40,200 bases of DNA from Lapidilactobacillus gannanensis (GCF_003946675.1 NZ_RHOT01000021.1:1-40200), one strand, 5' to 3'; counted from the stretch's first letter, positions 1 through 9,653 are shown. A program made the numbers and translations. The notes: a model not told the origin generated them from the sequence alone.

Positions 1-16
1 TCCGGCCCATACAAAA

Positions 17-71
17 ACTCCTTCCTAGGAAGACAAGCTTTAATTATTTGCTTGTCTACCCAAGAAGGAGT
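17..71. other. Nested hairpin at the window edge
   Basis: Outer arms ACTCCTTC (17-24) and GAAGGAGT (64-71) enclose inner arms AGACAAGC (31-38) and GCTTGTCT (50-57). No T-run follows, so a classical terminator is not supported. It could be a structured leader of the following surface gene or the end of an upstream unit lying outside the window. Confidence 0.4.
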
Positions 72-148
72 ATAGCCAGTAAAGAGGCAAAATACTTCAC
101 GCTTTTAGTTCATCTACATAATTCTAGCTCAGACAAGGGGGTGTTCTG

Positions 149-1837
149 ATGCGACAACGGCGAATAACCAATTTATTTGGTTGGCGGCTATTATTAATCG
201 CTTTATTAGTATTAGGCGCAAGTTTTGGTTTCAACAAAGTGCGCGTTGTTAAGGCGGCGGCTGACTATATTAATCCTAGCTATTTTATCAAGGCAGGTAG
301 TTTAGCCAATACTGGCATTGCCAATAAAGCAATTGTCGGATCAGCAACTAACCCAATTACGAATGTAACTACTGGGGCTAATGGTGCCAATACAGCTGGC
401 GGAAGCACCGGGGCCGTTTGGTCAAAAAAGAAAATTGATTTGGCACAGGATCAGTCTTTTAGTTTTGAAATGAATTTTGGTACCAGCACAACTGGTAACG
501 AAGGGCTGGCATTTGTTTTACAAAATGATCCTAATGGTGCCAATGCAATAGCTAAGGGAACTAGTAATCAATTGGATGGTCAATCGATTGGTGTATAGGG
601 TGTGGATTCTGCTGAATTTACTAGTACAGCATCATCTCAGCTCTCTGCTTTAGCAAAAACTGCAATTCAAAATTCTTGGGCTCTTGAATTCGACACGCTT
701 GCTGAGTCAGGGGTTGATCGTAACGGTATGGATTCTCCTATGACTAGTGAACATATTGGTAATGAATACCCTGCTGAGTCAACTATGATGAAGCCTTATC
801 AAATTGTGGGTTATCTAAATGCAGGTACTTATTACGTTAAAATGATTCATAATCAACCAATAACTGGCTTATCCCTCACCAATGGCAATTGGCATACTGT
901 TCAGTTGAGTTGGCTTGCCAGTACTAAGACCATGACAATGACTCTCGATGGCACGACTACTCAAAATTATGCAATCGATACTACCAAACTGGGTGGTACG
1001 TCAGTTTATTGGGGCTTCACTAGCGCTACTAATAAGAATATGCCCAGTAATCAGAGTAATCAGTTGCGATTATTAGATGTTCCAGGAGCAGCGGATCTTT
1101 TAAATCGAAAATTAACTATGACGTCGCTGCCCAGTCAGTTGACGATCGCTCAGAATACAAGTTGGTCACCGACCAGCAAGTTTAGTTATGATCGGACAGA
1201 TGGCAATGGTACGGTTACAACCAATATTACTAACTTCGATGCTACTGATGGGTTAACTTATCATCAGATTTGGGATGATGAATCCGAAACAACGACCACT
1301 TTAATAAATACAACTGACTATTCTGCAAATTTAACAGCGGCTAATCTAAGTAAATTGGGAAATCATAAATTAACTTATTGGGTTAGTGACGCTTATGGAC
1401 ATGAGTCGTCGCGCGAGACTGTGAATGTCACAGTTTTGTCGGGTAAGTTAACTTTAAAGGTTGCTGACACAATTGATTTTTTAACTACGGTTTTGACTGG
1501 TAAAACCCAACAGATTCTGCGGACCGGTGATTTAAGTGTTAGTGTTGATGACGGTCGCATTAATGCTGATCAGAATTGGCATCTAACAGTTCAACAAGAA
1601 GGCGATTTGGTGACATCAGATGGACAGAAATTAGCGGGATATTTGACTTATGTTGCTAGTGATGGCACTGTTTTTGATTTACGTAATAGCGCTGCATCAA
1701 TTGCAACTGAAGCGGCAAATCAGAATTGGTCAGAAAATTGGGCCAGCAATCAAGGAATTCTGTTACAGCTTTCTAGCAGTTCAACTCCGGGAAATTATAG
1801 TGGCCAGCTTGAATGGACGCTGAGTGATGCGCCATAG
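149..1837 (+). pseudogene. WxL-domain surface protein with L-type lectin-like domain, interrupted by in-frame TAG
   Basis: Would be a secreted, cell-wall-associated protein of about 561 residues. The start ATG follows GGGGG; residues 1-37 form a signal peptide (MRQRRI, then a hydrophobic stretch, then VVKAAA). The next ~300 residues resemble bacterial legume-lectin-like (L-type) domains, which bind glycans in known relatives. The C-terminal ~130 residues carry WxL hallmarks: an NWHLTV motif near residue 475 and the terminal EWTLSDAP. WxL domains bind peptidoglycan non-covalently. The frame is open throughout except for TAG at 596-598 (codon 150), between ...QSIGV and GVDSAEF, inside the lectin domain. 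No ribosome binding site supports restart after it. One base change (for example TGG or CAG to TAG) explains it, so the lesion is recent, suppressed, or a sequence error. WxL genes usually sit in clusters; upstream neighbours are outside the window. Confidence 0.8.
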
Positions 1838-1962
1838 TTGCTTGTCTCAACTTATTTCAATGTGTGACTTATGCGAAACGTTGCAGTTGATGTTAATTTT
1901 CAAGTATACATCAGTATAAAATAGCGGCACTATTAAAAAAATAGATTGCAGCAACAAACAAC

Positions 1963-2016
1963 ATCTGTTTGCCAATTTCTGGATAAAACTAGACACTGGC
2001 CAGCAGATTTATTTTT
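1963..2016 (+). terminator. Probable terminator after the WxL gene
   Basis: Imperfect arms ATCTGTTTGCCA (1963-1974) and TGGCCAGCAGAT (1997-2008), followed by TTATTTTTG. The rest of 1838-2212 holds no gene I can support; it must include the alanine dehydrogenase promoter, which I could not place with confidence. Confidence 0.5.
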
Positions 2017-2212
2017 GTGCACTATTCAGTTGGCAACATAATTCAAGTTAAGTTGATTAGTCTCACAATAATTTTAATTTTTAACCAGTTAGTAATTTGA
2101 TTAAACCACATTTCCCATGAGAAAATTATGTGATTGTGGCACTTTTCCTACCTTAGTCTGATGACAGCGTATCCATTAAGTGTGGTATGGTAGATGGTAA
2201 GAGGTGGTTAAC

Positions 2213-3322
2213 ATGAGAATTGGAATTCCCAAAGAGATCAAGAACAACGAAAATCGCGTTGGCCTAACGCCCGCAGGTGTGCGGCAGTTGCGCCAAGTGA
2301 ACCAAGAAGTAGTCGTTGAATCGAATGCTGGGCAGAACGCCGGGTATGCTGACACCGATTATCAAGCAGCTGGTGCTGAAATCGTTGACGCGGCTGCGGC
2401 TTGGACCAGTGATATGGTCATCAAAGTTAAGGAACCTCTGCCTGAAGAGTATCATTTCTTCCGACCTGGTTTGATTTTGTACACTTATTTACATTTGGCA
2501 CCAAATCCTAAATTAACGCAGGCTTTGTTAGAAAACAAAGTAACTGCAGTGGGATATGAGACCATGCGTGCAGCTGATGGGAGCTTACCAGCTTTAAATC
2601 CTATGAGTGAAGTTGCCGGACGAATGGCTGTTTTGATTGGTGCTCAATTCCTTCAAGAACAGTATGGTGGTAAAGGCGTGCTCTTAAGTGGTGTTCCCGG
2701 AATTCGTAAGAGTCGCGTGACTGTAATTGGCGGTGGTACCGTTGGTTTGAATGCCGCTAAAACAGCCCTTGGATTAGGCGCACAAGTGACATTGTTGGAT
2801 ATTAATCAGAAAGTTTTAGCCAATATTGATAATTTGTTTGATGGTCATATTCAGACCCTTTTCTCCAATCCAGTGAATATTGCTAAATCAGTTAAACATG
2901 CTGATGTTGTGATTGGGGCCGTGCTAATTCCGGGCGCTAAAGCACCGAAATTAGTTAGCGAAGAAATGGTGAAGTCAATGGAACCAGGTTCAGTTCTAGT
3001 GGACATTCCAATTGACCAAGGCGGTATTTTTGCAACTAGTGACCATGCTAGTAATTTCGCTGATCCAGTTTATTTGCACCATGGCGTGGTTCATTATGCC
3101 GTTGCTAATATTCCTGGAGCCGTGCCCAAGACTGCAACTGATGCCTTGACTAGCGTGACCACACCATATGCTGTGGAGATTGCCAAGTCTGGCATAGCGC
3201 AAGCAGCCCAAGCTAATGCAACAATTTTATCTGGCTTGAACACTTATGCTGGTCAAGTGACCGCCCAAGCAGTCGCAACTAGCCTACAGTTACCATATGC
3301 TGATGCAAGTAAGCTGTTTTAA
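2213..3322 (+). CDS. ald: Alanine dehydrogenase
   Basis: Reversible NAD-dependent deamination of L-alanine to pyruvate and ammonia in the cytoplasm. The 369-residue length fits the family (about 370). The N-terminus MRIGIPKEIKNNENRVGLTP is the family hallmark. The KVKEP lysine and LHLAP histidine match the substrate-binding and catalytic positions, and VIGGGTVGLNAAKTALGLGA is the NAD-binding Rossmann fold near residue 170. I chose ATG 2213 because AGAGGTGG lies five bases upstream; an in-frame GTG at 2204 lies inside that ribosome binding site. The gene is monocistronic, closed by a strong terminator. Intact and unremarkable. Confidence 0.95.
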   Translation: MRIGIPKEIKNNENRVGLTPAGVRQLRQVNQEVVVESNAGQNAGYADTDYQAAGAEIVDAAAAWTSDMVIKVKEPLPEEYHFFRPGLILYTYLHLAPNPKLTQALLENKVTAVGYETMRAADGSLPALNPMSEVAGRMAVLIGAQFLQEQYGGKGVLLSGVPGIRKSRVTVIGGGTVGLNAAKTALGLGAQVTLLDINQKVLANIDNLFDGHIQTLFSNPVNIAKSVKHADVVIGAVLIPGAKAPKLVSEEMVKSMEPGSVLVDIPIDQGGIFATSDHASNFADPVYLHHGVVHYAVANIPGAVPKTATDALTSVTTPYAVEIAKSGIAQAAQANATILSGLNTYAGQVTAQAVATSLQLPYADASKLF

Positions 3323-3362
3323 GTGGTTAGAAAATAAAATCAATTTCATTTTCATGAGTAAA

Positions 3363-3409
3363 TTTAAAGCCGCAGTAACTCTGATTGCCAGAGTCACTGC
3401 GGCTTTAAA
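3363..3409. terminator. Strong bidirectional-looking terminator after ald
   Basis: A 21-bp stem with one mismatch: 3363-3383 pairs with 3389-3409 around the 5-base loop ATTGC. The arms begin TTTAAAGCCGC and end GCGGCTTTAAA, so both strands give a T-containing tail. The spurious ORFs on both strands here come from the palindrome. Confidence 0.85.
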
Positions 3410-3488
3410 AGTTGGCTGGACGCGTCTAAAGACAATAGCCGTGGCGTCTCCAACCGGCTTGTTAAAGATAAAAGGTGCTGCTCTTTTT

Positions 3489-3502
3489 TGAAAGCGATTG
3501 CT
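3489..3502 (+). promoter_or_regulatory. cre-like site upstream of the S41 remnant
   Basis: TGAAAGCGATTGCT matches the CcpA cre consensus (TGWAANCGNTNNCA) except for the last base. It is about 110 bases before the S41 gene. Single-site match only. Confidence 0.35.
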
Positions 3503-3539
3503 ATTCCATTGTGAATGAGTTATAAAGAAATTACTAAAG

Positions 3540-3564
3540 ATGACATTTTTGGGATAAATGTCAT
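3540..3564. promoter_or_regulatory. Perfect dyad operator-like site
   Basis: ATGACATTT (3540-3548) and AAATGTCAT (3556-3564) are perfect inverted repeats around TTGGGAT. It lies 46 bases before the S41 start codon, the right place for a repressor operator. No cognate regulator is adjacent. Confidence 0.5.
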
Positions 3565-3609
3565 TTATGATGTTTACGTAATTTGAATATAGCAATGGTG
3601 GTGGGTCAG

Positions 3610-4599
3610 ATGGCAGAGAAAGTAAAGTTTAGGAAAATTAGTGGGTTAGTGGTCACGTTGGTAACATTGGCGGCTTTTTTACTGTTGGGTGGTCGAGAAT
3701 TACAGCGGGCATCAGCACCAACACCAGGGATGATTGCGGTGAAGGCCATGTCACAGCAAGGTTTGATTGTGAACCAGGCTGATTGGCAACGAACGGTCAA
3801 AGCAGCGTATCAGGGCCGTGATTTAAAAACAATTGCTGATATCAATCAAGTTTTAAAACAGGCGAATAAGCATTCCTTTGCTGTAAAAAGTCCTGAGATG
3901 ATTGAAGCTATCAATTATCCCTCAACGACTAAAACAGCTAATTTTACGATGATTAATGTTCCTAGTGTTTATGCGCTGCATCAGCAAGAACGCCGGAGTT
4001 ATCTTGAAATCTTGCAAAAGAAGGTCGCTCAGGCCAGCCAGGAACCAGGACCAATCGTACTCAATTTTGTTAACAATTAGGGTGGCGATGTGGTACCGAT
4101 GATTGCTGGCTTATCAGCACTGATCCCCAATGGCCGTTTATGGGCTCAAGTGGATAAGCATGGTAAACAGCATTGGCTGACGATGACAGATAGTCAGATT
4201 AAACAGCCTTTGAGTACTAGCTATAAGTATTCCCATGTGGCTAAGCATCTGAATAAGAAAGTGCTGGTGATCATGAATCGGTACACGGCTAGTTCTGGGG
4301 AGATGGCGATTATTGCCCTGAAACAGAACCCTAATTGTCAGATTGTTGGAACTGAATCGGCGGGCTTCACCAGTGCCAATAACCTGGTCAGTTTAAAAAA
4401 AGACAATTGGGCGGCTATTATTACTTATGCCAGTTTGTACAGTCCAGCGGCGATTCATGGTCGGCATCATTTTAATAACGAACCGTTGCAGCCAGACGTT
4501 TGGACAACTCAGGTACCCATTGCCAATCCAACTAGTTGGGCGCAACAACCTTTAGATAAGGGCTTTCTTCAGGAACTACAGACCGCCGCAGCTAGTTAA
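3610..4599 (+). pseudogene. S41-family (C-terminal processing-like) serine peptidase, interrupted by in-frame TAG
   Basis: Would be a membrane-anchored extracytoplasmic peptidase of about 329 residues. A hydrophobic segment (LVVTLVTLAAFLLLGG) follows the basic N-terminus. The S41 core is visible: the strand IVLNFVNN followed by GGDVVPM (family pattern DLRxNxGG), and the nucleophile motif YTASSGEM with the serine near residue 229. ATG 3610 is preferred because GGTGGTGGG precedes it; TTG 3583 lacks a ribosome binding site. TAG at 4078-4080 (codon 157) replaces the variable residue between NN and GG; C-to-T of a CAG would give it. The upstream product would lack the catalytic serine, and the downstream part has no own start signal. 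Everything else is intact, so the lesion looks recent. Confidence 0.8.
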
Positions 4600-4689
4600 T
4601 GTTTTAATGGTATGAGCATTGATTCTTTTCTGGCGTGTGTGAATTACTTTAAGGTGCGCTCTAGTTGAGCGACGGCGGGAGTTCAGTAA

Positions 4690-4770
4690 TTTTACGGCCG
4701 CGCGTCACGATAAGCAGCCTGAAATGGTGTCAAAATCAAGACTGGTTTAGCTTCACTATAAGATTAAGCG
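4690..4770 (+). repeat. Decayed fragment of the large intergenic repeat (right-end unit)
   Basis: The segment CGATAAGCAGCCTGAAATGG and the following GTCAAAATCAA resemble the right-end unit of repeats A-D (CGACAAGCAGCCCGCAATG, GTCAAAACTAA). The remainder of 4600-4924 holds no gene; its 3' part carries the GH20 promoter. Confidence 0.45.
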
Positions 4771-4843
4771 CTCATAACAAGCGACCAATCAAAGCTATCT
4801 ATAGTTTGTGCAACAAGTACTATGTAAATTAGGCTGAATTATT

Positions 4844-4870
4844 TTGACGAAAGCGCTATATTAATATAAG
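4844..4870 (+). promoter_or_regulatory. GH20 promoter with overlapping cre-like site
   Basis: TTGACG (4844-4849) and TATAAG (4865-4870) with a short 15-base spacer. CGAAAGCGCTATAT (4848-4861) inside the spacer resembles a cre site, and its core AAGCGCTATA recurs before the second GH20 gene. Position between -35 and -10 suggests CcpA repression. Confidence 0.45.
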
Positions 4871-4924
4871 TACCTTTTTTGTGAAGAAGGGCAGATTTCT
4901 CACCACAATTAGGGGGTTACTGCG

Positions 4925-6829
4925 GTGCAATTATTGAACCAAGAAGTTGACGTTCATGAAATTTTTAAACGCGTCATTGAATATTTCAGCCAGAAGCATG
5001 AAATTCCGGATGCTTATTTTCGTGTTGTGATTAAAGCCAAAGATCCTAAATTATCGATTAGATGGCATCAGGAACAGCGAAGTGTCACCATTACGTTACC
5101 AAATTTGGTTTATTTAGGACGTTGTCTCAGCCATTTATGGGATTTGGATTTAGCGCATAATGATTATTTTGAGGAAAAAGTGATTTTTCCGGAAGTGGCC
5201 TTTTCACTTGATCTTTCGCGAAATGCGGTCATGAAAGTGGCAACAGTTAAGCAGTTTATTATGTATTTAGTGGTCATGGGCTACACGCACTTATACTTAT
5301 ATTTGGAAGATACTTATTTAGTTAGCAGTGAGCCTTATCACGGTTATTTACGTGGTAGCTATAGTCGGAACGATTTGAAAGAGATTATTGATTATGCGGC
5401 GATTTTTCAGATTGAAGTCATTCCCTGCATTCAAACGTTGGCACATTTAGACCAATTATTAAAGTGGTCCAGTTATGATGGCGTTCGCGAAGACCAGAGC
5501 ACTTTACTGGTGGATGAGCCGAAAACTTATTTGACGATTGAGCAATGGCTGCGGGAATTACGAGCCATTTTTACGACGCGTCGAATTCATTTGGGCTTAG
5601 ATGAGGCCAGTGGCGTTGGTCGCGGCCGTTATTTGCAGCATCATCAGTATCAGCCGCAAGCTGAGTTGATCGCACGCCACATCAATAAAGTAGTGGCGAT
5701 TTGTAAAAAATTAGATTTGGAGCCAGAAATTTGGAGTGATTTTCTTTATCATGCTTTGGATCAGCGTCATCTACCTGGTTACTATCCGGTCCATGCTAAA
5801 ATCAATCAGGCGTTAGCCGCAAAATTACCTAAGGATATTGCCTACTGTTATTGGGACTACGGCGAGCGTACGGAGGCCAACTATCAGACCCGGTTGCAGA
5901 AGCATCATTTATTTGGACCACATATTCATTTTGCCAGTGCTGCTCATATTTTTGGCAATATTGTGCCTAACTATGGTAAGTCGTGGCAAAGTGCGGCGCC
6001 TGGATTAGCAGCTTGTCAGAAGGAACATATCGAGCAAGTCATGTTGACGACTTGGGGCGACGATGGTCAGGAAACCAATCATTTGTTGGCACTGCCAGTA
6101 ATGCAAATGTTTGCTGAGCGTTGCTATCAAGATGAAGTGGATCTATCCTTAGGGGCAAAACGGTTTGCTGATTGTATTCAAGCAGGGATTTTCTTAAAGC
6201 TGTGGCACTTAAACCATTTAAATGAATTGCCAGGCGTTGAACCAGATAATTATTGGATGGCTAATCCTAGTAAATTGATTTTGTGGCAGGATCCCTTGCT
6301 GGGCTTGTTTGATAAAGACCTAGAACAATATCAGAAAGAATATAAGCTTGATTTGACGAAATATTATTTGGATCAGGCACAATTATTTCGAACCAATGAG
6401 CGCTATTCAACTACTTGGTGTCAGGTGATCGAATTTTATCATTGCCTCGCCCAAGTTTTGGCAGATAAAAGCAATCTGGGTTTGCAATTACGGCAAGCTT
6501 ATTTGAAACGTGATTTGGCGAAGTTAACCGAGTTACAGACCACGACCTTGCCACGATTGATTAATTTGGTTGTCCAGTTACAGCAGCGTCACAGTCAACT
6601 GTGGCACCAATTATATCGCGCCAATGGCTGGGAAGTGCTAGAAAGTCGTTACGCAACCTTGCTAAGCCGGCTACGCACGACAATTAATCAGATTGAACAA
6701 TATCAACAGGGTGATCATGATAGCTTGTGGGCCTTACGTGAGGTGCGGCGACCATTTGAACCAGGCACGCCTTTGGTACGTCTAAGTGTTCCTAATTATC
6801 GACGGATTGCCTTTACGGGGTATAACTGA
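4925..6829 (+). CDS. Intracellular GH20 beta-N-acetylhexosaminidase (GH20C-like), copy 1
   Basis: Exo-acting release of terminal beta-GlcNAc/GalNAc from imported glycans. It has 634 residues, no signal peptide and no membrane segment, hence cytoplasmic. An N-terminal small domain is followed by a TIM barrel; the GH20 motif HLGLDEA carries the catalytic Asp226-Glu227 pair. The strings HLYLYLEDTY, IPCIQTLAHL, WGDDGQETN and CYWDYG are shared in pattern with the paralogue at 9991, as is the helical C-terminal third. GTG 4925 is the start, eight bases after AGGGGG. It stands alone between a cre-containing promoter and a terminator. The size and lack of signal resemble the pneumococcal GH20C of the N-glycan pathway; beta-GlcNAc specificity is inferred. 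Confidence 0.88.
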   Translation: MQLLNQEVDVHEIFKRVIEYFSQKHEIPDAYFRVVIKAKDPKLSIRWHQEQRSVTITLPNLVYLGRCLSHLWDLDLAHNDYFEEKVIFPEVAFSLDLSRNAVMKVATVKQFIMYLVVMGYTHLYLYLEDTYLVSSEPYHGYLRGSYSRNDLKEIIDYAAIFQIEVIPCIQTLAHLDQLLKWSSYDGVREDQSTLLVDEPKTYLTIEQWLRELRAIFTTRRIHLGLDEASGVGRGRYLQHHQYQPQAELIARHINKVVAICKKLDLEPEIWSDFLYHALDQRHLPGYYPVHAKINQALAAKLPKDIAYCYWDYGERTEANYQTRLQKHHLFGPHIHFASAAHIFGNIVPNYGKSWQSAAPGLAACQKEHIEQVMLTTWGDDGQETNHLLALPVMQMFAERCYQDEVDLSLGAKRFADCIQAGIFLKLWHLNHLNELPGVEPDNYWMANPSKLILWQDPLLGLFDKDLEQYQKEYKLDLTKYYLDQAQLFRTNERYSTTWCQVIEFYHCLAQVLADKSNLGLQLRQAYLKRDLAKLTELQTTTLPRLINLVVQLQQRHSQLWHQLYRANGWEVLESRYATLLSRLRTTINQIEQYQQGDHDSLWALREVRRPFEPGTPLVRLSVPNYRRIAFTGYN

Positions 6830-6843
6830 GTGATGAGTGAGAA

Positions 6844-6876
6844 AGATTGATTCTTTAAGAATTGGTCTTTTTTTGT
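6844..6876 (+). terminator. Terminator after GH20 copy 1
   Basis: AGATTGATTC (6844-6853) pairs with GAATTGGTCT (6859-6868) using G-U wobbles, followed by seven T. The rest of 6877-7136 is AT-rich and contains the next promoter. Confidence 0.8.
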
Positions 6877-7042
6877 TTAGCTAGTTAGTCTGGCGACAAA
6901 TTATTGACCCTGAGGAAGTGTCACAAATGATTAATGATGTTGCTGAATAACTAGCAGACACGAACCTGTTATTGAGTTTAAAAATATGCTATTAATCTTG
7001 ATTCAATAATAATCGTGAAGAATTATTGTTAATGAATTTTAG

Positions 7043-7071
7043 TTGTTTGCATTAGTTTTTTGAACTATAAT
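7043..7071 (+). promoter_or_regulatory. Promoter of the CnaB surface protein
   Basis: TTGTTT (7043-7048), 17-base spacer, TATAAT (7066-7071). It leaves a 65-base leader before the start codon. Confidence 0.55.
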
Positions 7072-7136
7072 TTAAAAGATTCACATTTGGGGAATAATTT
7101 TTTACTGCTTGATTAGATATTGGGAGACTTATTGAT

Positions 7137-9548
7137 ATGCACCGTTTTAAAATGAACCACCAAAGATGGCTTTATTTGTTATTGGTTTTGATAACGATTT
7201 TAAGCCAAGTTATTTATGCACCAACTATGCCAGCGGCTGCGGCTACTGGTAAGGAGGTCGCAGTAACTGGTCTGACTGGTGTTGACGCGCTTGATGAGTC
7301 TGACCAACCAATTACTGACTCTGCGAATTGGACAGATACTGAGTCAAAGACAATTAAATATAAATGGACTATTGCTGACGGCATTGTGGTTAATGATGGC
7401 GATTATACCACCTTTACTTTGCCAGCAGGAACAGTCTTCAGTGATGATGTAACTAATGGTACTTTAAAGACGGCCACTGGTGAGGTGGTTGGTTATTTTA
7501 ATGCGACTAAGGGCGCGACAACTGGCACAATTACTTTTAATGATTATTTCTCCAAGTATACGGTCTCGCGTGCAGGTACCTTGCAATTCTTAGCCAGTGG
7601 CACCAAGGCTGGCACCCAAGCCAATGGATTATTACTAAAAAATGGTTGGGGTATTAATCCCAATGATCAAGGCTTTAGCACCGAGATGCAGTGGCAGCTT
7701 TCCTTTGGACCTGATCCTAATGAAACGACGCAGGTTATTGATACGGCGTTAACGAACGTGGTCCTTGTTGATAAAATTGATGCTGGCAATCAGACTTTAA
7801 ATTCAGCAATTACTGGGCAATATGCGACTGGTAGTCATGACGAGGAACCAGTTTTTGGTAAAGATTATACACTGGTCATGAATACGGCTAATTCTTTCAC
7901 CATAACTTGGCTAGGGCCGTTGTCGGATAAAGTTCAAGTTCTTTACACCACTAAAATTACTGATCAGGCATACATGAGTACTGGTCAGGCGGCTTATTTT
8001 AAAAATAATGCGATTCTAACCGGTCAAAAAAACGTCACCACGGGTAACCCTAATGGTGAGCCGATCAATCCTGATCCGATTTATGATAATACCGACCTCC
8101 ATTTTACTCGAAAGTTAGGCGGTGCTAGTGGTTCAGCAACTGGCGATGCAGTGACATCAGTTCCGTTTAACAAAGTTTGGGTGGATAACAATGACCAAGA
8201 TGGTCTGCGGCCCACTTCAATTATGGTGCAACTTTATCGTAATGGCACGGCGGTTAATGGTGAGCTGCAAACGATTAGCGCCAGTGATGGCTGGCAAGGC
8301 TCATTTACTAATTTACCGAAAAATGAGAACGGTGTGCCCATCAATTATACGGTGAAAGAAATTGCTGTTCCTGCGGGCTATACTAGTGCAACTAGTATTA
8401 CCACTAGTACCACCGAGGATAACAATATCATGACAATCACCAATACCCACACACCAGCTACGACGACAATCAAAGGGCAGAAAATCTGGGCGGACCAGGA
8501 TAACCAAGATGGTTTGCGACCAACTAGTATTACCGTCAATCTTTTGGCTAATGGTCAAGTTATTGACCACCAGGAATTAACGGCTGGTCATGAACAATAT
8601 GAATTTACCAACTTGCCAGTGAATCAAGCGGGCCAAGCCATCGCTTATCGCGTTGAGGAAGCCAACGTGCCAGCAGGCTATACTAGTGTGGTTAGTGCCG
8701 ACAACACGACCATTACTAACACTCATACAGTCGCCGTAACGGCAATCAAGGGCCAGAAAATTTGGGACGATCATGACGACCAAGATGGTTTACGACCGGC
8801 CAAGATTACGGTTAACTTGTTGGCTAATGGTCAAGTAGTTGATCATCAGGACTTGACCGCAAACCATGAAACCTATGAATTTACCAACTTGCCAGTGAAT
8901 GCTGCCGGTCAGCCGATTGTTTATCAGGTGGCAGAAGCCAGTGTGCCTGTCGGCTATACCAGTACTGTTAGTGCCGACAATACCACGATTACCAATACCC
9001 ATACGCCAGCTGTGACCACTATTAACGGGCAAAAAATCTGGCATGATCAGGCTAACCAAGCCGGCATTAGACCTGAAAAAATTACGGTGAATTTGCTGGC
9101 CGACGGTAAGTTTTTAAAGAAAGTTTCGGTAACAGCACAACAAAATTGGCAGTTTAGCTTTGCGGATTTGCCAGTTAACCAAGCTGGGCAAGCAATTAAA
9201 TATACCGTAACTGAAGATCAAGTGGCGGGCTATACGAGTCAAGTTAATGGTTATGAAATCACTAATACATTGCTGCCGACTACCCCAGTCACACCTGAGC
9301 AGCCGCAAACACCACCAACGACGAAACCAACCAAAGAACCAACCCCCCAACCAAGCACCAAACCAGCCACTCCCAATTCCAAGCCGGCAACAGCAGCGTC
9401 AGTCACACCAGCTAAACAGCCCACAGCAACGAGCAAACAGTTACCGCAATTAAGCGAGCGGACTGATTATCTTGGAATGGCATTAGGAATCTTACTGATT
9501 GTCCTGGGTAGCTGTACCTTATTGCGCCGAGTTGAATGGGACGATTAA
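7137..9548 (+). CDS. CnaB-repeat cell-wall surface protein with LPxTG-like anchor (LPQLS)
   Basis: Predicted adhesin/pilin-like wall protein of 803 residues. A signal peptide runs to about residue 36 (...TMPAAAA). Residues ~38-335 form an adhesin head of the SdrG/Cna A-domain type (TVFSDDVTNGTLKT; the AYFKNNAIL strand). Four CnaB domains follow (~341-712), each opening with KxW and D-Q-x-G-x-RP and ending with a GYTS..TITNTHT strand; such domains often form isopeptide bonds. A Pro/Thr-rich wall-spanning stretch (~713-767) leads to a sorting signal: LPQLS at 769-773, a hydrophobic helix, then RRVEWDD. The Thr of LPxT is Leu here, and the tail ends in acids after two Arg. Lying between two GH20 genes, it may tether cells to glycosylated surfaces; that role is inferred. 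Confidence 0.85.
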   Translation: MHRFKMNHQRWLYLLLVLITILSQVIYAPTMPAAAATGKEVAVTGLTGVDALDESDQPITDSANWTDTESKTIKYKWTIADGIVVNDGDYTTFTLPAGTVFSDDVTNGTLKTATGEVVGYFNATKGATTGTITFNDYFSKYTVSRAGTLQFLASGTKAGTQANGLLLKNGWGINPNDQGFSTEMQWQLSFGPDPNETTQVIDTALTNVVLVDKIDAGNQTLNSAITGQYATGSHDEEPVFGKDYTLVMNTANSFTITWLGPLSDKVQVLYTTKITDQAYMSTGQAAYFKNNAILTGQKNVTTGNPNGEPINPDPIYDNTDLHFTRKLGGASGSATGDAVTSVPFNKVWVDNNDQDGLRPTSIMVQLYRNGTAVNGELQTISASDGWQGSFTNLPKNENGVPINYTVKEIAVPAGYTSATSITTSTTEDNNIMTITNTHTPATTTIKGQKIWADQDNQDGLRPTSITVNLLANGQVIDHQELTAGHEQYEFTNLPVNQAGQAIAYRVEEANVPAGYTSVVSADNTTITNTHTVAVTAIKGQKIWDDHDDQDGLRPAKITVNLLANGQVVDHQDLTANHETYEFTNLPVNAAGQPIVYQVAEASVPVGYTSTVSADNTTITNTHTPAVTTINGQKIWHDQANQAGIRPEKITVNLLADGKFLKKVSVTAQQNWQFSFADLPVNQAGQAIKYTVTEDQVAGYTSQVNGYEITNTLLPTTPVTPEQPQTPPTTKPTKEPTPQPSTKPATPNSKPATAASVTPAKQPTATSKQLPQLSERTDYLGMALGILLIVLGSCTLLRRVEWDD
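8158..9273 (+). repeat. Four tandem CnaB-domain coding repeats
   Basis: Units at about 8158-8457, 8458-8730, 8731-9003 and 9004-9273. Units 2 and 3 are most alike (shared VNLLANGQV and YEFTNLPVN). Unit 4 diverges and has lost the DGLRP motif (AGIRP). Recombination between units could change copy number. Confidence 0.8.
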
Positions 9549-9653
9549 ATTTAAACGCAATCACTACCGGAGTGTCGCGCAGCAGTCATTTAAATAAAAT
9601 AGGGCCGAACTTTAGTTGCTGAAATGTGTTCTCAAATGGCAACCGGTGCCGCT

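Noticed and set aside
3290..3595. ORFs on both strands across the ald terminator
   Set aside because: Produced by the symmetric terminator and adjoining sequence; no coding features.
8313..9059. Three minus-strand ORFs inside the CnaB gene
   Set aside because: They are antisense shadows of the repeated CnaB units, sharing the same pattern, without start signals.
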